Below are positions 49,112 through 57,348 of a DNA stretch of 64,000 nucleotides, in pieces (the first letter of the stretch is position 1; the number at the start of each line of letters is the position of its first letter). The notes under the pieces were generated by a model, which worked only from the letters and a program-made list of their open reading frames with translations, was not told the origin of the DNA and searched no databases. The stretch covers positions 118,988 to 182,987 of the forward strand of contig JAIUOW010000010.1 of the NCBI GenBank assembly GCA_020161775.1, in the 5' to 3' direction. The position numbers were made by a program, and so were the translations under genes. This DNA comes from Pseudomonadota bacterium. Lineage in GTDB: Bacteria; Pseudomonadota; Gammaproteobacteria; Burkholderiales; Burkholderiaceae_C.

Positions 49112-50839
49112 ATGTATCGTTGGCTGGTCACCCGTCTGAACATCGGCCTTCTGGCCGGCTTGCTGCTCTGCCTGGGGAGCAGCCAGGCCGGCGCGCGCAC
49201 CGTGCTGGACCTGGACGTGCAAAAGCAGCCCGTCGCGCTGGCCGACTGGGGCGACGCCTGGACAGACACCAGCGGCCGGGCTGACCTGGAAAGCGTGCTC
49301 AAGCTGCCGGCCATTGCGCTGCAGCCCACGCATTCCGGCCTGTACCCGCTGCGGCCCGGCCAGGTCCTGTGGATCCGCTTTACCGTGCCGCCCGCGCCCG
49401 ACCACGAGCGCTGGTACATCAAGCTGCCCAATGCCGGGCTGGACCGGGTGACGCTGTTCACCCGTACCGACCACGGCTGGTCGTTCCACACGGCGGGCGA
49501 CCATATTCCGGTGGCCAGCTGGCCGCTGCCGCACCTGTACCCCATCCTGCCGATGGCCGTGTCGGCGGCCGACATCGGCAGCTACATGCTGCGCATCGAG
49601 GCCAGCAACAGCTTCAGCACGCCGATCCAGTTTGTCAGCGAAAGCGGCCTGTCCGCCGAGCAGCAGCGCATCTCGCTGGCCCACGGCATGTACTTCGGCC
49701 TGCTGGGCATGGTGGCCATCTTCGCGGTGGTCAGCGCCGTGGTCATGCGCGACATGGCCTATGCATGGTTCAGCGTCTATGCGCTGGCGATCAATGCGTC
49801 GGTGGCCGTCGGCGTGGGCGTGGCGGGCCTGCACCTGTGGCCGCAGGCGCCGCGCTGGGCCGACGCCGCCGAGTATGTGATGCCGGCGCTGAGCTTTGCG
49901 CCGCTGCTGGTGTTCATCGCGCTCACGGCATCGCTGCGGGCCCGCTCGACGACGGTGCACTGGCTGTTCTGCGCGCTGGCCGCGATGGCTGTGGCGGCGG
50001 CTGCCGCCTGCTACTGGCTGCCCAGCCCCGCGCGGCTGCATGTGCTGCTGGGGGTGGTCATCAGCCTCACGGTGGTGGGGCTGGCGGGCCTGACGTGGGC
50101 CTGGTACCACGGCGACCGTTTCGCGCGCTGGCTGCTGGCAGCCTTCGTGCCCATGCTGGTGGCGCTGCCGTTCCCGGTGGCCCGCTGGCTGGCGCTGGTG
50201 CCGCTGGGCTTCTGGACCCAGCACGCCATCCAGCTGGCGCTGGCCGTCACCCTGCCGGCGGTGTTCCTGCTGCTGATCCTGCGCAGCCAGGAGCGGCGCG
50301 ACTACCGCCGCCGCATCAGCCACCTGGACCAGGTGGACCCGCTGACCGGCCTGGTCAATGACGACGTGTTCGCCCACCGCCTGCGCGGCATGATCGAGCG
50401 CTCGCAGCGCTTTAACTGCCAGAGCGCCGTGGTGCTGGTGGACTTCACCAACCTGCACAAGCTGCGCGAGGAATTCGGCCGCAAGGCGGTGCTGGAGGTG
50501 CTGCTGCGCCTGGCCGGGCGGCTGACCTCGCTGGTGCGCGACGTGGACACGGTCGCGCGCGTGGGCGAGTCGCGCTACGGCATCCTGATCGAGGGCCCGA
50601 TCCCGCCCGACCGCGGCGCCTCGGTGGGTTCCAAGGTGCTGGCGCGCCTGATCATGCCGTTCTCGCGCATGCCCATGGGGCTGGCGGTGCGCCCCAAGAT
50701 CGCCGTGGCGCTGGTGCCGGGCCAGGGCGACAACGCGCAGGAAGTGCTGGACCGCCTGGACGCGATGCTCAAGGAAGCGGCGCCGGACTACCGCAAGAAC
50801 ATCTTCGTGGCCGACTCGCAGCCCGTGTCGGTTTCCTGA
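49112..50839 (+). CDS. 7TMR-DISM signalling protein with degenerate GGDEF domain
   Basis: A 575-residue membrane sensor. Residues 1-30 form a signal peptide (GLLAGLLLCLGSSQAGA). The periplasmic part (about 35-185) has QPTHSGLYPLRPGQVLWIRF and WYIKLPNAGLDRVTLFTR, matching 7TMR-DISM extracellular domain 2. Seven membrane segments follow (about 190-390). The C-terminal region aligns with GGDEF domains (DQVDPLTGLVNDDVFAHRLR), but the active-site loop reads RVGESRYGILIEG where RLGGDEFAIL is expected, and the metal/guanine residues in DFTNLHKLREEFG are altered. So it is unlikely to make cyclic di-GMP and may act as a binding or dimerisation module. The next gene starts 106 bp downstream. Confidence 0.85.
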   Translation: MYRWLVTRLNIGLLAGLLLCLGSSQAGARTVLDLDVQKQPVALADWGDAWTDTSGRADLESVLKLPAIALQPTHSGLYPLRPGQVLWIRFTVPPAPDHERWYIKLPNAGLDRVTLFTRTDHGWSFHTAGDHIPVASWPLPHLYPILPMAVSAADIGSYMLRIEASNSFSTPIQFVSESGLSAEQQRISLAHGMYFGLLGMVAIFAVVSAVVMRDMAYAWFSVYALAINASVAVGVGVAGLHLWPQAPRWADAAEYVMPALSFAPLLVFIALTASLRARSTTVHWLFCALAAMAVAAAAACYWLPSPARLHVLLGVVISLTVVGLAGLTWAWYHGDRFARWLLAAFVPMLVALPFPVARWLALVPLGFWTQHAIQLALAVTLPAVFLLLILRSQERRDYRRRISHLDQVDPLTGLVNDDVFAHRLRGMIERSQRFNCQSAVVLVDFTNLHKLREEFGRKAVLEVLLRLAGRLTSLVRDVDTVARVGESRYGILIEGPIPPDRGASVGSKVLARLIMPFSRMPMGLAVRPKIAVALVPGQGDNAQEVLDRLDAMLKEAAPDYRKNIFVADSQPVSVS

Positions 50840-50945
50840 AATCCCTGCATCGGGTTTGGCCTTGTAGGCGCGCGCAGGGACTCGGAGTATCCTCATCGCA
50901 CACTGCCCGTGACGCCGCGCGTCACGCACCAAGAGGGGAGACCGG

Positions 50946-53900
50946 ATGCTGAAGTCCCTGGGGTTGCGCACCCAGCTGGCCCTGCTCGTGGCCGCGGCCC
51001 TGGTGCCGGTGTTTGTGCTGGTCACCCTGTCGGCGCTGGCGCAGCGCGATGCTGCGCTGGCACAGGCGCGCGCCGGCCTGCTGACCGAAGCGCGGTTGGC
51101 CGCGGCGCGCCAGCAGCGCCTGGTGGACCGCACCCATTCCCTGCTGCAGGCCATGGCCAGCGCGCCGGCCGTGAAGGATGCCGGCCTGGGCCTGTGCCCG
51201 GCGTTCATGAAAAGCATGCTCGAGGGCTACCCCGGCTATGTGTTGCTGGGCCTGGCCACGCCCGACGGCCGCCTGGGCTGCAGGGCGCCGCAAGACGGCC
51301 CCGACGTCAACCTGGGCGACCAGGCCTTTGTGCGCGCCGCGCTGGCTGGGGATGCCTTTGCCATGGGGGATTACCAGGCGGCGCAAGGCGCGCAGCGGCC
51401 GATGCTGAGCTTTGGCACGCCGGTGTACAGGCCCGACGGCACGCTGGCGGGCGTGGCCGTGGCCGCGCTGGATGCCACGGCGCTGGGGCGGGCGCTGGCG
51501 GCAGATGGGGCGGACCAGGCGCTGGCCCTGGCGCTGACCGACCGCCGGGGCGTCCTGCTGGCAACGCAGCCGGGCAGCGAGGCGGCTGCACAGGCGGCGC
51601 TGGGGCGCGAAGTGCCTGATGCCGCCATCCGCCAGGCGCTGCAGACGCGCGACTCCGGCTTGCGTGAAGCGACCGATGCGCAGGGCGTGGACCGGGTCTA
51701 TGCATTCAGCGCCGTTGCGCGCGGCAACGACCAGCCCGGCCCGGGCCTGGTGGTGGTGGCCAGCAGGCCGCGCGGCCAGATCCTGGCGCCGTCCTGGCGG
51801 AGCCTGGTGGAGCAGATGGCAGCGCTGGCTGTGGCCGTGCTGCTGGGGGTGGCGGGCGCCTGGTGGATCGGCACGCGGATGATCCTGCGCCCGGCGGGCA
51901 ACATGCTGCGCGTGGTGCATGAGGTAGAAGCGGGCGACCTGGCCGCGCGCGTGGACGCCGCGCCCGCCAGCTGGCGCGATGAGCTGTCGCGCCTGGGGCG
52001 GGCCATCAACCGCATGGCCGCGGCCATGCAGGCGCGCCAGGAGGTGCTGGACAGGACGCTGGACGAAGCCGGCCGCAGCCAGGCCATGCTGGAGCTGATC
52101 GTCAACAGCATGCGCGAAGGCGTGGTGGCCGTGGACATGCAGGGCCGCTTCCTGCTGTTCAACACGGCGGCCGAGCGGTTTTTCCAGACGCGCCAGCCGG
52201 ACGAAAGCCTGGGCGAGTGGCGCCGGTGGCACGAGCTGTACCAGCCCGATGGCTCCGCCCCGCTGACCGAGGATGAGCGGCCACTGGTGCGTGCGCTGCG
52301 GGGTGAAAACCTGGACGAATACGAGGTGCTGGTGCGGGTGGAAGACATGAGCGACCGCATCCTCAGCAGCAACCTGCGGCCTTTGCTGGATGCGCAGCAG
52401 CAGCCGATGGGTGCGCTGGCGGTGTTCACCGACATCACCGCGCGCAAGAGCGCCCAGCGCCAGCGCGAGCGCCAGGAACAGGTGCTGGAGCTGATTGCCG
52501 CCGGCGCGCCGCTGGCGCAGGTGCTGGACGCGGTGGTCGGGCTGGTGGAAGTGCAGGCCGGCGGGGGCGTGGCCTCGGTGATGCTGGTGCACGGCGCGTC
52601 GCTGCGCGTGGCCGCCGCGCCCAGCCTGCCGGCGGCGCTGCGCCAGCAGCTGGACGGCTTGCCGGTGGGCGAGCATGGCGGTGCCTGCGGAGCCGCGGCG
52701 TTCCGGCGCGAAATGGTCGCGGTGGTGGACATCGAAACCGATCCGCTGACCGCGGACTTTCGCGCGCTGGCGCAAACGTACGGCCTGCGCGCCTGCTGGT
52801 CCATGCCGGTGCTGTCGGGCGAGGGTGAGCCGCTGGCGACCTTTGCCATTTACCACCGCGACGTGCAGCGCCCCGGACCGCAGGCGCTGGCCCTGATCGA
52901 AACGGCGGCGCGCCTGGTGCGCATCGCGCTGGAGCGCGACCGCGCCGCGCAGGCCGTGCAGGCCAGCGAGTCGCGTTTTCGCGAGCTGGCCGACACCGTG
53001 GACGATGTGTTCTATGTGCGCCAACTGGCCGGCGACACCCTGCTGTACGTGAGCCCGGCCTACGAGCGCGTGTGGGGCCAGAGCGTCGCCAGCGTCATGG
53101 AAAAGCCCTGGTCGTTTCTGGCGTCCGTCCACCCCGACGACATGGAGCAGGTGCGCCAGGACATCGGCCGCCAGCGCGAAGGCCATGCCACGGTGGCGGA
53201 ATTCCGCATCACCCGGCCTGATGGCGCGCTGCGCTGGGTGCGCAATGACGCATTCCCGGTCACTGGCGCCACAGGGCAGGTCGAGCGCATCGTGGGCACG
53301 GTGCGCGACGTGACGCAGCGCAAGCTGGCTGAGCAGCGCCTGGCCTGGACCAACCGCTCGCTCAAGATGCTCAGCCGCTGCAACGAGGCGCTGGTCCGGC
53401 TGGACGACGAACCCCGGCTGCTGGACGAAGTCTGCCGCCTGGCCGTGGAGGTGGGCGGCTACCGCATGGCCTGGGTGGGCTATGCGCAGGAGGACGGCGA
53501 AGGCCTGATACGGCCCATGGCGCATGCGGGCGAGGAGCAGGGTTACCTGGACGAGATCAAGCTGAGCTGGCGCAACGGCGATCCGCGTGGACGCGGGCCT
53601 GCCGGGCGGGCGGTGCGCAACGGGCAGGCGTTTGTGAGCGAGGACATCACGAAAGAGGACAGCGGCTTCCTGTGGCAGGACGCGGCGCTCGCGCGCGGCT
53701 TGCGCAGCCTGATCTGCCTGCCGCTGCGCGACGATACGCGCAGCTTCGGCCTGCTGGCGCTGTACGGCGCGGACACCCGGCCGGTGAAAGACGACGAAGT
53801 GCACCTGCTGCAGGAGCTGGCGGACAACCTGGCCTTTGGCATCGTGACCATCCGCGAGCGCAAACGCGCGCACGACGAGATCGTGCGCCTCAATGCGCTG

Positions 53901-54641
53901 CTGGAGCAGCGCGTGCGCCAGCGCACCGGCCAGCTGGAGGCAGCCAACCGCGAGCTGGAGGCGTTCTCGTCGTCGGTGGCCCACGACCTGCGCGCGCCGC
54001 TGGCGGCGATTGACGGCTTCAGCGCGGCGCTGGAGCGCGACCCGCCGCCCGCACCCGAGCGTGCGGCGCATTACCTGCGCCGGGTGCGCGCGGGCGTGCG
54101 CCAGATGGGCGACATGATCGACGCGCTGCTGAGCCTGGCCCAGCTGTCGCGCGCCAGCCTGCGCTGGGAGGCGGTGGACCTGTCGGCCCGCGCGCGCCGG
54201 GTGCTGGACGGGCTGCGCGAACAGGAGCCGCAGCGGGTGGTATCCGTGACGGTCGAAGACGGCTTGCGGGTGCAGGGCGACCCGCGGCTGCTGGACCTGG
54301 TGCTGGAAAACCTGCTGGGCAATGCCTGGAAATTCACCGCCACGCGGGAGCAGGCAGACATCCAGATGGGGCGCGCCGCCACCAGCCGGGGCGACGCCGG
54401 CCTGGCCTTTTATGTGCGTGACAACGGCGTGGGCTTTGACATGGCCTATGCCGACAAGCTGTTCGGTGCGTTCCAGCGCCTGCATGGCGTGGGCGAATTT
54501 CCGGGCATTGGCCTGGGCCTGGCGAATGTACGGCGCATCGTGGCGCGCCATGGCGGCCAGGTCTGGGCCGAATCGCGGCCCGGCGAGGGCGCCACCTTTT
54601 ACATCACGCTGGGCGAGCAGCCGCCGGACGAAGACCGCTGA
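50946..54641 (+). CDS. multi-sensor histidine kinase (Cache-HAMP-PAS-GAF-PAS-GAF-HisKA-HATPase)
   Basis: A 1231-residue membrane histidine kinase. Order: TM at 8-30; periplasmic Cache-like region 35-280; second TM at about 292-312 (LAVAVLLGVAGAWWIGTRMI); HAMP 313-370; PAS 375-500; GAF 515-650; PAS 665-800 (ESRFRELADTVDDVFYVRQL); GAF 805-955; a coiled coil with LNALLEQRVRQRTGQLEAAN; HisKA with SSSVAHDLRAPLAAIDGF (His about 1011); and HATPase with LVLENLLGNAWKFTATR, VRDNGVGFDMAYADKLFGAF and FPGIGLGLANVRRIV. The kinase domain resembles the bacteriophytochrome-like group. No response regulator is adjacent. A CGTGACG-N5-CGTCACG inverted repeat (50908-50926) stands just upstream. Signal unknown. 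Confidence 0.9.
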   Translation: MLKSLGLRTQLALLVAAALVPVFVLVTLSALAQRDAALAQARAGLLTEARLAAARQQRLVDRTHSLLQAMASAPAVKDAGLGLCPAFMKSMLEGYPGYVLLGLATPDGRLGCRAPQDGPDVNLGDQAFVRAALAGDAFAMGDYQAAQGAQRPMLSFGTPVYRPDGTLAGVAVAALDATALGRALAADGADQALALALTDRRGVLLATQPGSEAAAQAALGREVPDAAIRQALQTRDSGLREATDAQGVDRVYAFSAVARGNDQPGPGLVVVASRPRGQILAPSWRSLVEQMAALAVAVLLGVAGAWWIGTRMILRPAGNMLRVVHEVEAGDLAARVDAAPASWRDELSRLGRAINRMAAAMQARQEVLDRTLDEAGRSQAMLELIVNSMREGVVAVDMQGRFLLFNTAAERFFQTRQPDESLGEWRRWHELYQPDGSAPLTEDERPLVRALRGENLDEYEVLVRVEDMSDRILSSNLRPLLDAQQQPMGALAVFTDITARKSAQRQRERQEQVLELIAAGAPLAQVLDAVVGLVEVQAGGGVASVMLVHGASLRVAAAPSLPAALRQQLDGLPVGEHGGACGAAAFRREMVAVVDIETDPLTADFRALAQTYGLRACWSMPVLSGEGEPLATFAIYHRDVQRPGPQALALIETAARLVRIALERDRAAQAVQASESRFRELADTVDDVFYVRQLAGDTLLYVSPAYERVWGQSVASVMEKPWSFLASVHPDDMEQVRQDIGRQREGHATVAEFRITRPDGALRWVRNDAFPVTGATGQVERIVGTVRDVTQRKLAEQRLAWTNRSLKMLSRCNEALVRLDDEPRLLDEVCRLAVEVGGYRMAWVGYAQEDGEGLIRPMAHAGEEQGYLDEIKLSWRNGDPRGRGPAGRAVRNGQAFVSEDITKEDSGFLWQDAALARGLRSLICLPLRDDTRSFGLLALYGADTRPVKDDEVHLLQELADNLAFGIVTIRERKRAHDEIVRLNALLEQRVRQRTGQLEAANRELEAFSSSVAHDLRAPLAAIDGFSAALERDPPPAPERAAHYLRRVRAGVRQMGDMIDALLSLAQLSRASLRWEAVDLSARARRVLDGLREQEPQRVVSVTVEDGLRVQGDPRLLDLVLENLLGNAWKFTATREQADIQMGRAATSRGDAGLAFYVRDNGVGFDMAYADKLFGAFQRLHGVGEFPGIGLGLANVRRIVARHGGQVWAESRPGEGATFYITLGEQPPDEDR

Positions 54642-54732
54642 CGCGCTGGATACTGCCCGTTTGAAGTGCGACTGAAGGGTTGCGAAGTAAACCATCCATT
54701 TGCTTTCAGACGTGCGCGGTTAAACTCAAGGC

Positions 54733-55353
54733 ATGGGCAGCAGCGACAAACCAGTGAAAGTCTCTTTCAAGGAGCAGATGCTCCGCGCGCGCGAAGACGC
54801 CATCGTGCATACCGTCAACCGGCTGCTGGCCGAAAAAGGCTTTGACGCCATGACGGTCGATGAAGTCGCAGCCGCCGTCGGTATTGCGAAAGCAAGCCTT
54901 TACAAACATTTCCCCAGCAAGGAAGACCTGGCCGCTGCGGCGATGGTGCGCGTGATGCGCCGCGCGCAGGAATACCTGGGCCAGGTGCCGGCAAGCTTGA
55001 GCCCGCTGGACAAGCTGCGCACCGTGGCGCGCTGGACCATGGAGGTACAGCTGGCCGGTGAAATGCCGTCGCTGCCCAGCCAGAATTCCACGCTGCGGGC
55101 CACGCTCATGGCCAACCGCGACTACCTGGACGGCCTCATGGCCATCAGCGACCAGCTGGGCGGCTGGATCGAAGCGGCCCAGAAAGAAGGCACGCTGAAC
55201 CCCGCCTTGCCGCCCATTGCGGTGCTGTACACGCTGTACGCCCGAGCCTGCGACCCGGTGCTGGAGTTCCTGAAAGCCGGCGGCCAGCACACCGACGCGC
55301 AGATCGTGGAACTGGTGCTGAGCACGTGCTTTGACGGGTTGAACGCGCGGTAG
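54733..55353 (+). CDS. TetR-family transcriptional regulator
   Basis: A 206-residue TetR regulator. The helix-turn-helix is at about residues 35-60 (GFDAMTVDEVAAAVGIAKAS, then LYKHFPSKEDLAAAAMVRVM). The C-terminal domain (DQLGGWIEAAQKEGTLNPAL, LYTLYARACDPVLEFL) is typical of the TetR_C ligand-binding part. It stands alone between the histidine kinase and the HigBA module, so its targets are not evident. Ligand unknown. Confidence 0.9.
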   Translation: MGSSDKPVKVSFKEQMLRAREDAIVHTVNRLLAEKGFDAMTVDEVAAAVGIAKASLYKHFPSKEDLAAAAMVRVMRRAQEYLGQVPASLSPLDKLRTVARWTMEVQLAGEMPSLPSQNSTLRATLMANRDYLDGLMAISDQLGGWIEAAQKEGTLNPALPPIAVLYTLYARACDPVLEFLKAGGQHTDAQIVELVLSTCFDGLNAR

Positions 55354-55415
55354 ATCCGGGTTCGCCGTTGCGGGCATCGCCATATTCAGCCGCCTTGGAG
55401 TTTGCCCGCGCGTTC

Positions 55416-55433
55416 GTTAGCAAATTTGCTAAC
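55416..55433. promoter_or_regulatory. perfect 18-bp palindrome, HigBA operator
   Basis: GTTAGCAAATTTGCTAAC is a perfect 18-bp palindrome ending 8 bp before the toxin start. Its position and symmetry fit an operator for the Xre-type antitoxin encoded second in the operon. A bound dimer would also cover the promoter or ribosome-binding region. Confidence 0.75.
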
Positions 55434-55441
55434 ATCCCGGC

Positions 55442-55768
55442 ATGACGTTTCAGGTGGAGTACTTTCACGAAAAAGTCCTGATCGAAATCGAATCGTGGCC
55501 AGTCGACATGCTTGCCGACTATGCACGGCTGGTCGAGCTTCTGGTGGAGCATGGGCCGAGCCTGCGGCTGCCCTATTCACGGGCATTCGGTGACGGACTG
55601 TTTGAACTGCGGCCACGCGGGCGGGCTGGAATTGGCCGGGCCTTCTACTGCTTCCTGATCGGCAAGCGGGTGATTGTGTTGCACGCATTCATCAAGAAGT
55701 CCCAGCAGACGCCTGATAGTGAACTGAAACTTGCGCGAAAGCGCCTCAAGGAGGTCCAACATGGCTGA
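55442..55768 (+). CDS. higB: HigB/RelE-type toxin (Gp49-like)
   Basis: A 108-residue RelE-superfamily toxin of the Gp49-like group. MTFQVEYFHEKVLIEIESWP starts the fold, and SRAFGDGLFELRPRGRAGIG plus RAFYCFLIGKRVIVLHAFIK are the core strands. It probably cleaves mRNA on ribosomes. The end HAFIKKSQQTPDSELKLARK is a conserved helix. As usual for higBA, toxin precedes antitoxin. The two overlap by eight bases, and an AAGGAGG site for the antitoxin lies inside the toxin gene. Confidence 0.88.
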   Translation: MTFQVEYFHEKVLIEIESWPVDMLADYARLVELLVEHGPSLRLPYSRAFGDGLFELRPRGRAGIGRAFYCFLIGKRVIVLHAFIKKSQQTPDSELKLARKRLKEVQHG

Positions 55769-56078
55769 CCTGAAATACACGCCCGTGCGGCACGAGCATG
55801 CCGCGTTCATTGCAAAGGCCCGCAAGCGCACGGGTTTTACCGAGGCCTACGAGGAGCTGGCCTTGGAGTACGCGCTGGCGAGCCAGATGCTCAAGGCGCG
55901 CGCCAAGGCGGGTCTGACGCAGGACGCGGTGGCCGAGCGCATGGGTACGACCAAGAGCGCCATTTCGCGCCTCGAATCCGCAGGGCGGCATGCGCCTTCA
56001 CTGGCCACGTTGAAGCGGTATGCCATGGCAGTGGGCTGCGACCTGCAGGTCAAACTCGTTCCGCACAAGGCGCCATAG
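55761..56078 (+). CDS. higA: HigA-type Xre-family antitoxin
   Basis: A 105-residue antitoxin with an Xre helix-turn-helix at about residues 45-95 (LKARAKAGLTQDAVAERMGT, TKSAISRLESAGRHAPSLAT). The N-terminal part (FTEAYEELALEYALASQMLK) would bind the toxin. The start at 55761 is preceded by AAGGAGG and overlaps the toxin stop. The protein should bind the 18-bp palindrome at 55416-55433 and repress the operon. It ends four bases before the convergent phosphoesterase gene. Confidence 0.9.
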   Translation: MADLKYTPVRHEHAAFIAKARKRTGFTEAYEELALEYALASQMLKARAKAGLTQDAVAERMGTTKSAISRLESAGRHAPSLATLKRYAMAVGCDLQVKLVPHKAP

Positions 56079-56082
56079 CGCC

Positions 56083-56883
56083 TCAGACCTCCACGCAGAA
56101 CCGCTCGCGAAAGCCCTGCTGCTCGCCCTTGCCGGCGTAGCCCAGCGGGTTGGCCACCACGCGGCAGCCGTGGTGCACATAGTTGCTGGGGCAGTGCAGG
56201 TGGCCGTGCATCCATACCTTGGCCATAGGCAGCAGATCGTCCAGCGCGTTGCAAAAGCCGGCGGTGCCCGGCACCAGGCCGTAGCGCGGGTCGGCGCTGT
56301 GCAGGCTGGGCGCGAAATGCGTCACCACCACCGTGTCGCCGTCAAAGGGCGCGGCCAGCGCCTCGCGCAGCCATTGCTGGCACACCAGCGCCTGCTCGCG
56401 CACCTGTTCGGCCAGCCAGGGCTGGCCGTGGCGCGTGGTGCCGGTGGTGCGCAAATACCAGTTGGCGGCGCGAAAGGCCTTCTCGCGCGCCTTCAGTTGC
56501 TGCGCGGGGCGCGCCTGCGCCGCCAGCGCGTCAAAGTCGCTCCACAGCGTGGTGCCAATGAAGCGCCTGCCGCCGGTGACCAGCGTCTCGCGTTCCAGCC
56601 AGGTAATGCCAAGGCGCTCGCAGGTCTCGCGCAGCCGCGCATGCGTGGCGTCGAATTCGATCGCGTCGTATTCATGATTGCCGGGCACGTACAGCACCGG
56701 CACGGGCCAGCCGCGCAGGGGTGAAAAGCGTTCCAGGCCAAAGTCCGCGCCCGGCAGGCGCGAGCCGTACTGGTAGGAGCCGACGTCACCGGCCAACACC
56801 AGCAGGTCGGCATCGGGGGCGGGGTGCAGCGTGAAGCCGGGTTGGACTTCAAGGTGCAGGTCGGACAGCAGCTGGATTTTCAC
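56083..56883 (-). CDS. metallophosphoesterase
   Basis: A 266-residue calcineurin-like phosphoesterase. The dinuclear metal motifs are all visible: MKIQLLSDLHLEVQPG (DxH), VLAGDVGSYQYG (GD), LYVPGNHEYDAIEF (GNHE), VVTHFAPSLHSAD (H) and VWMHGHLHCPSNYVHHG (GHxH). No signal peptide is seen. Possible substrates are cyclic nucleotides, phosphorylated proteins or nucleic acids; sequence gives no further hint. It lies 10 bp downstream of the globin gene on the same strand, so the two may be co-transcribed. Confidence 0.92.
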   Translation of the reverse strand: MKIQLLSDLHLEVQPGFTLHPAPDADLLVLAGDVGSYQYGSRLPGADFGLERFSPLRGWPVPVLYVPGNHEYDAIEFDATHARLRETCERLGITWLERETLVTGGRRFIGTTLWSDFDALAAQARPAQQLKAREKAFRAANWYLRTTGTTRHGQPWLAEQVREQALVCQQWLREALAAPFDGDTVVVTHFAPSLHSADPRYGLVPGTAGFCNALDDLLPMAKVWMHGHLHCPSNYVHHGCRVVANPLGYAGKGEQQGFRERFCVEV

Positions 56884-56893
56884 CCGGTGATTG

Positions 56894-57322
56894 TCACCCG
56901 GAGATGGCCGCCTCTTCTTCCATGGCGCCCAGCAGCATCACGTCGGACAGCAGCGTGTAGGCGGCCGTCCAGGCCTCGCGCACGGCGGGCGTGAACTTGT
57001 CGCCCAGGCCCTGGTCCAGCGTCCACAGCAGCGCACTGCCCACGGTGGCGTAGTGCTGTGCCTGCACGCCATAGCGCACATGGCGCGCACCCAGCTGGCG
57101 CACCACGGGGGCCAGGCGCTCCAGATCCTTCAGGCCGCTCACGGCCGCGCCGATCATGCTCATGAGCATCTGGCCCTGCTGGCCCATGTCGCCCTTGAAC
57201 AGCGGGCGCAGCGCCGGGTCCAGGGTGAACAGGCGGTTGTAGAACAGCTCCGCGGCCGTGGTGGCAATGGGCTTGACGTCGGCGAAAGTGGCCTGCACGA
57301 GGGTGATCTGTTGGGGGGTCAT
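56894..57322 (-). CDS. single-domain globin
   Basis: A 142-residue globin of the type related to Hmp's haem domain and to neuroglobin-like bacterial globins. It starts MTPQQITLVQATFADVKPIA. AELFYNRLFTLDPALRPLFKG covers helices B-D with the conserved Phe. LGARHVRYGVQAQHYATVGS contains the proximal His in helix F and the usual Tyr/Val after it, and ALLWTLDQGLGDKFTPAVREAW is the G helix. No reductase domain follows, so it acts with separate reductases or as an oxygen/nitric-oxide binder. Lies 26 bp downstream of the lipoprotein hydrolase gene. Confidence 0.93.
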   Translation of the reverse strand: MTPQQITLVQATFADVKPIATTAAELFYNRLFTLDPALRPLFKGDMGQQGQMLMSMIGAAVSGLKDLERLAPVVRQLGARHVRYGVQAQHYATVGSALLWTLDQGLGDKFTPAVREAWTAAYTLLSDVMLLGAMEEEAAISG

Positions 57323-57348
57323 GGGTTGCTCCTTGAAAAGTGTTGAAG

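Noticed and set aside
49112-50839. Active diguanylate cyclase
   Set aside because: The GGDEF loop is replaced by GESRY and supporting metal-site residues are changed.
48131-51217. A 1028-codon antisense frame over argP, the 7TMR protein and the kinase start
   Set aside because: It crosses three real genes and has shadow-type composition and no motifs.
50922-54695. A 1257-codon open frame antisense to the large histidine kinase
   Set aside because: It is made of low-complexity Gln/His/Arg/Ala-rich sequence with no recognisable domain, as expected from the reverse strand of a GC-rich gene. The sense strand has a full domain series.
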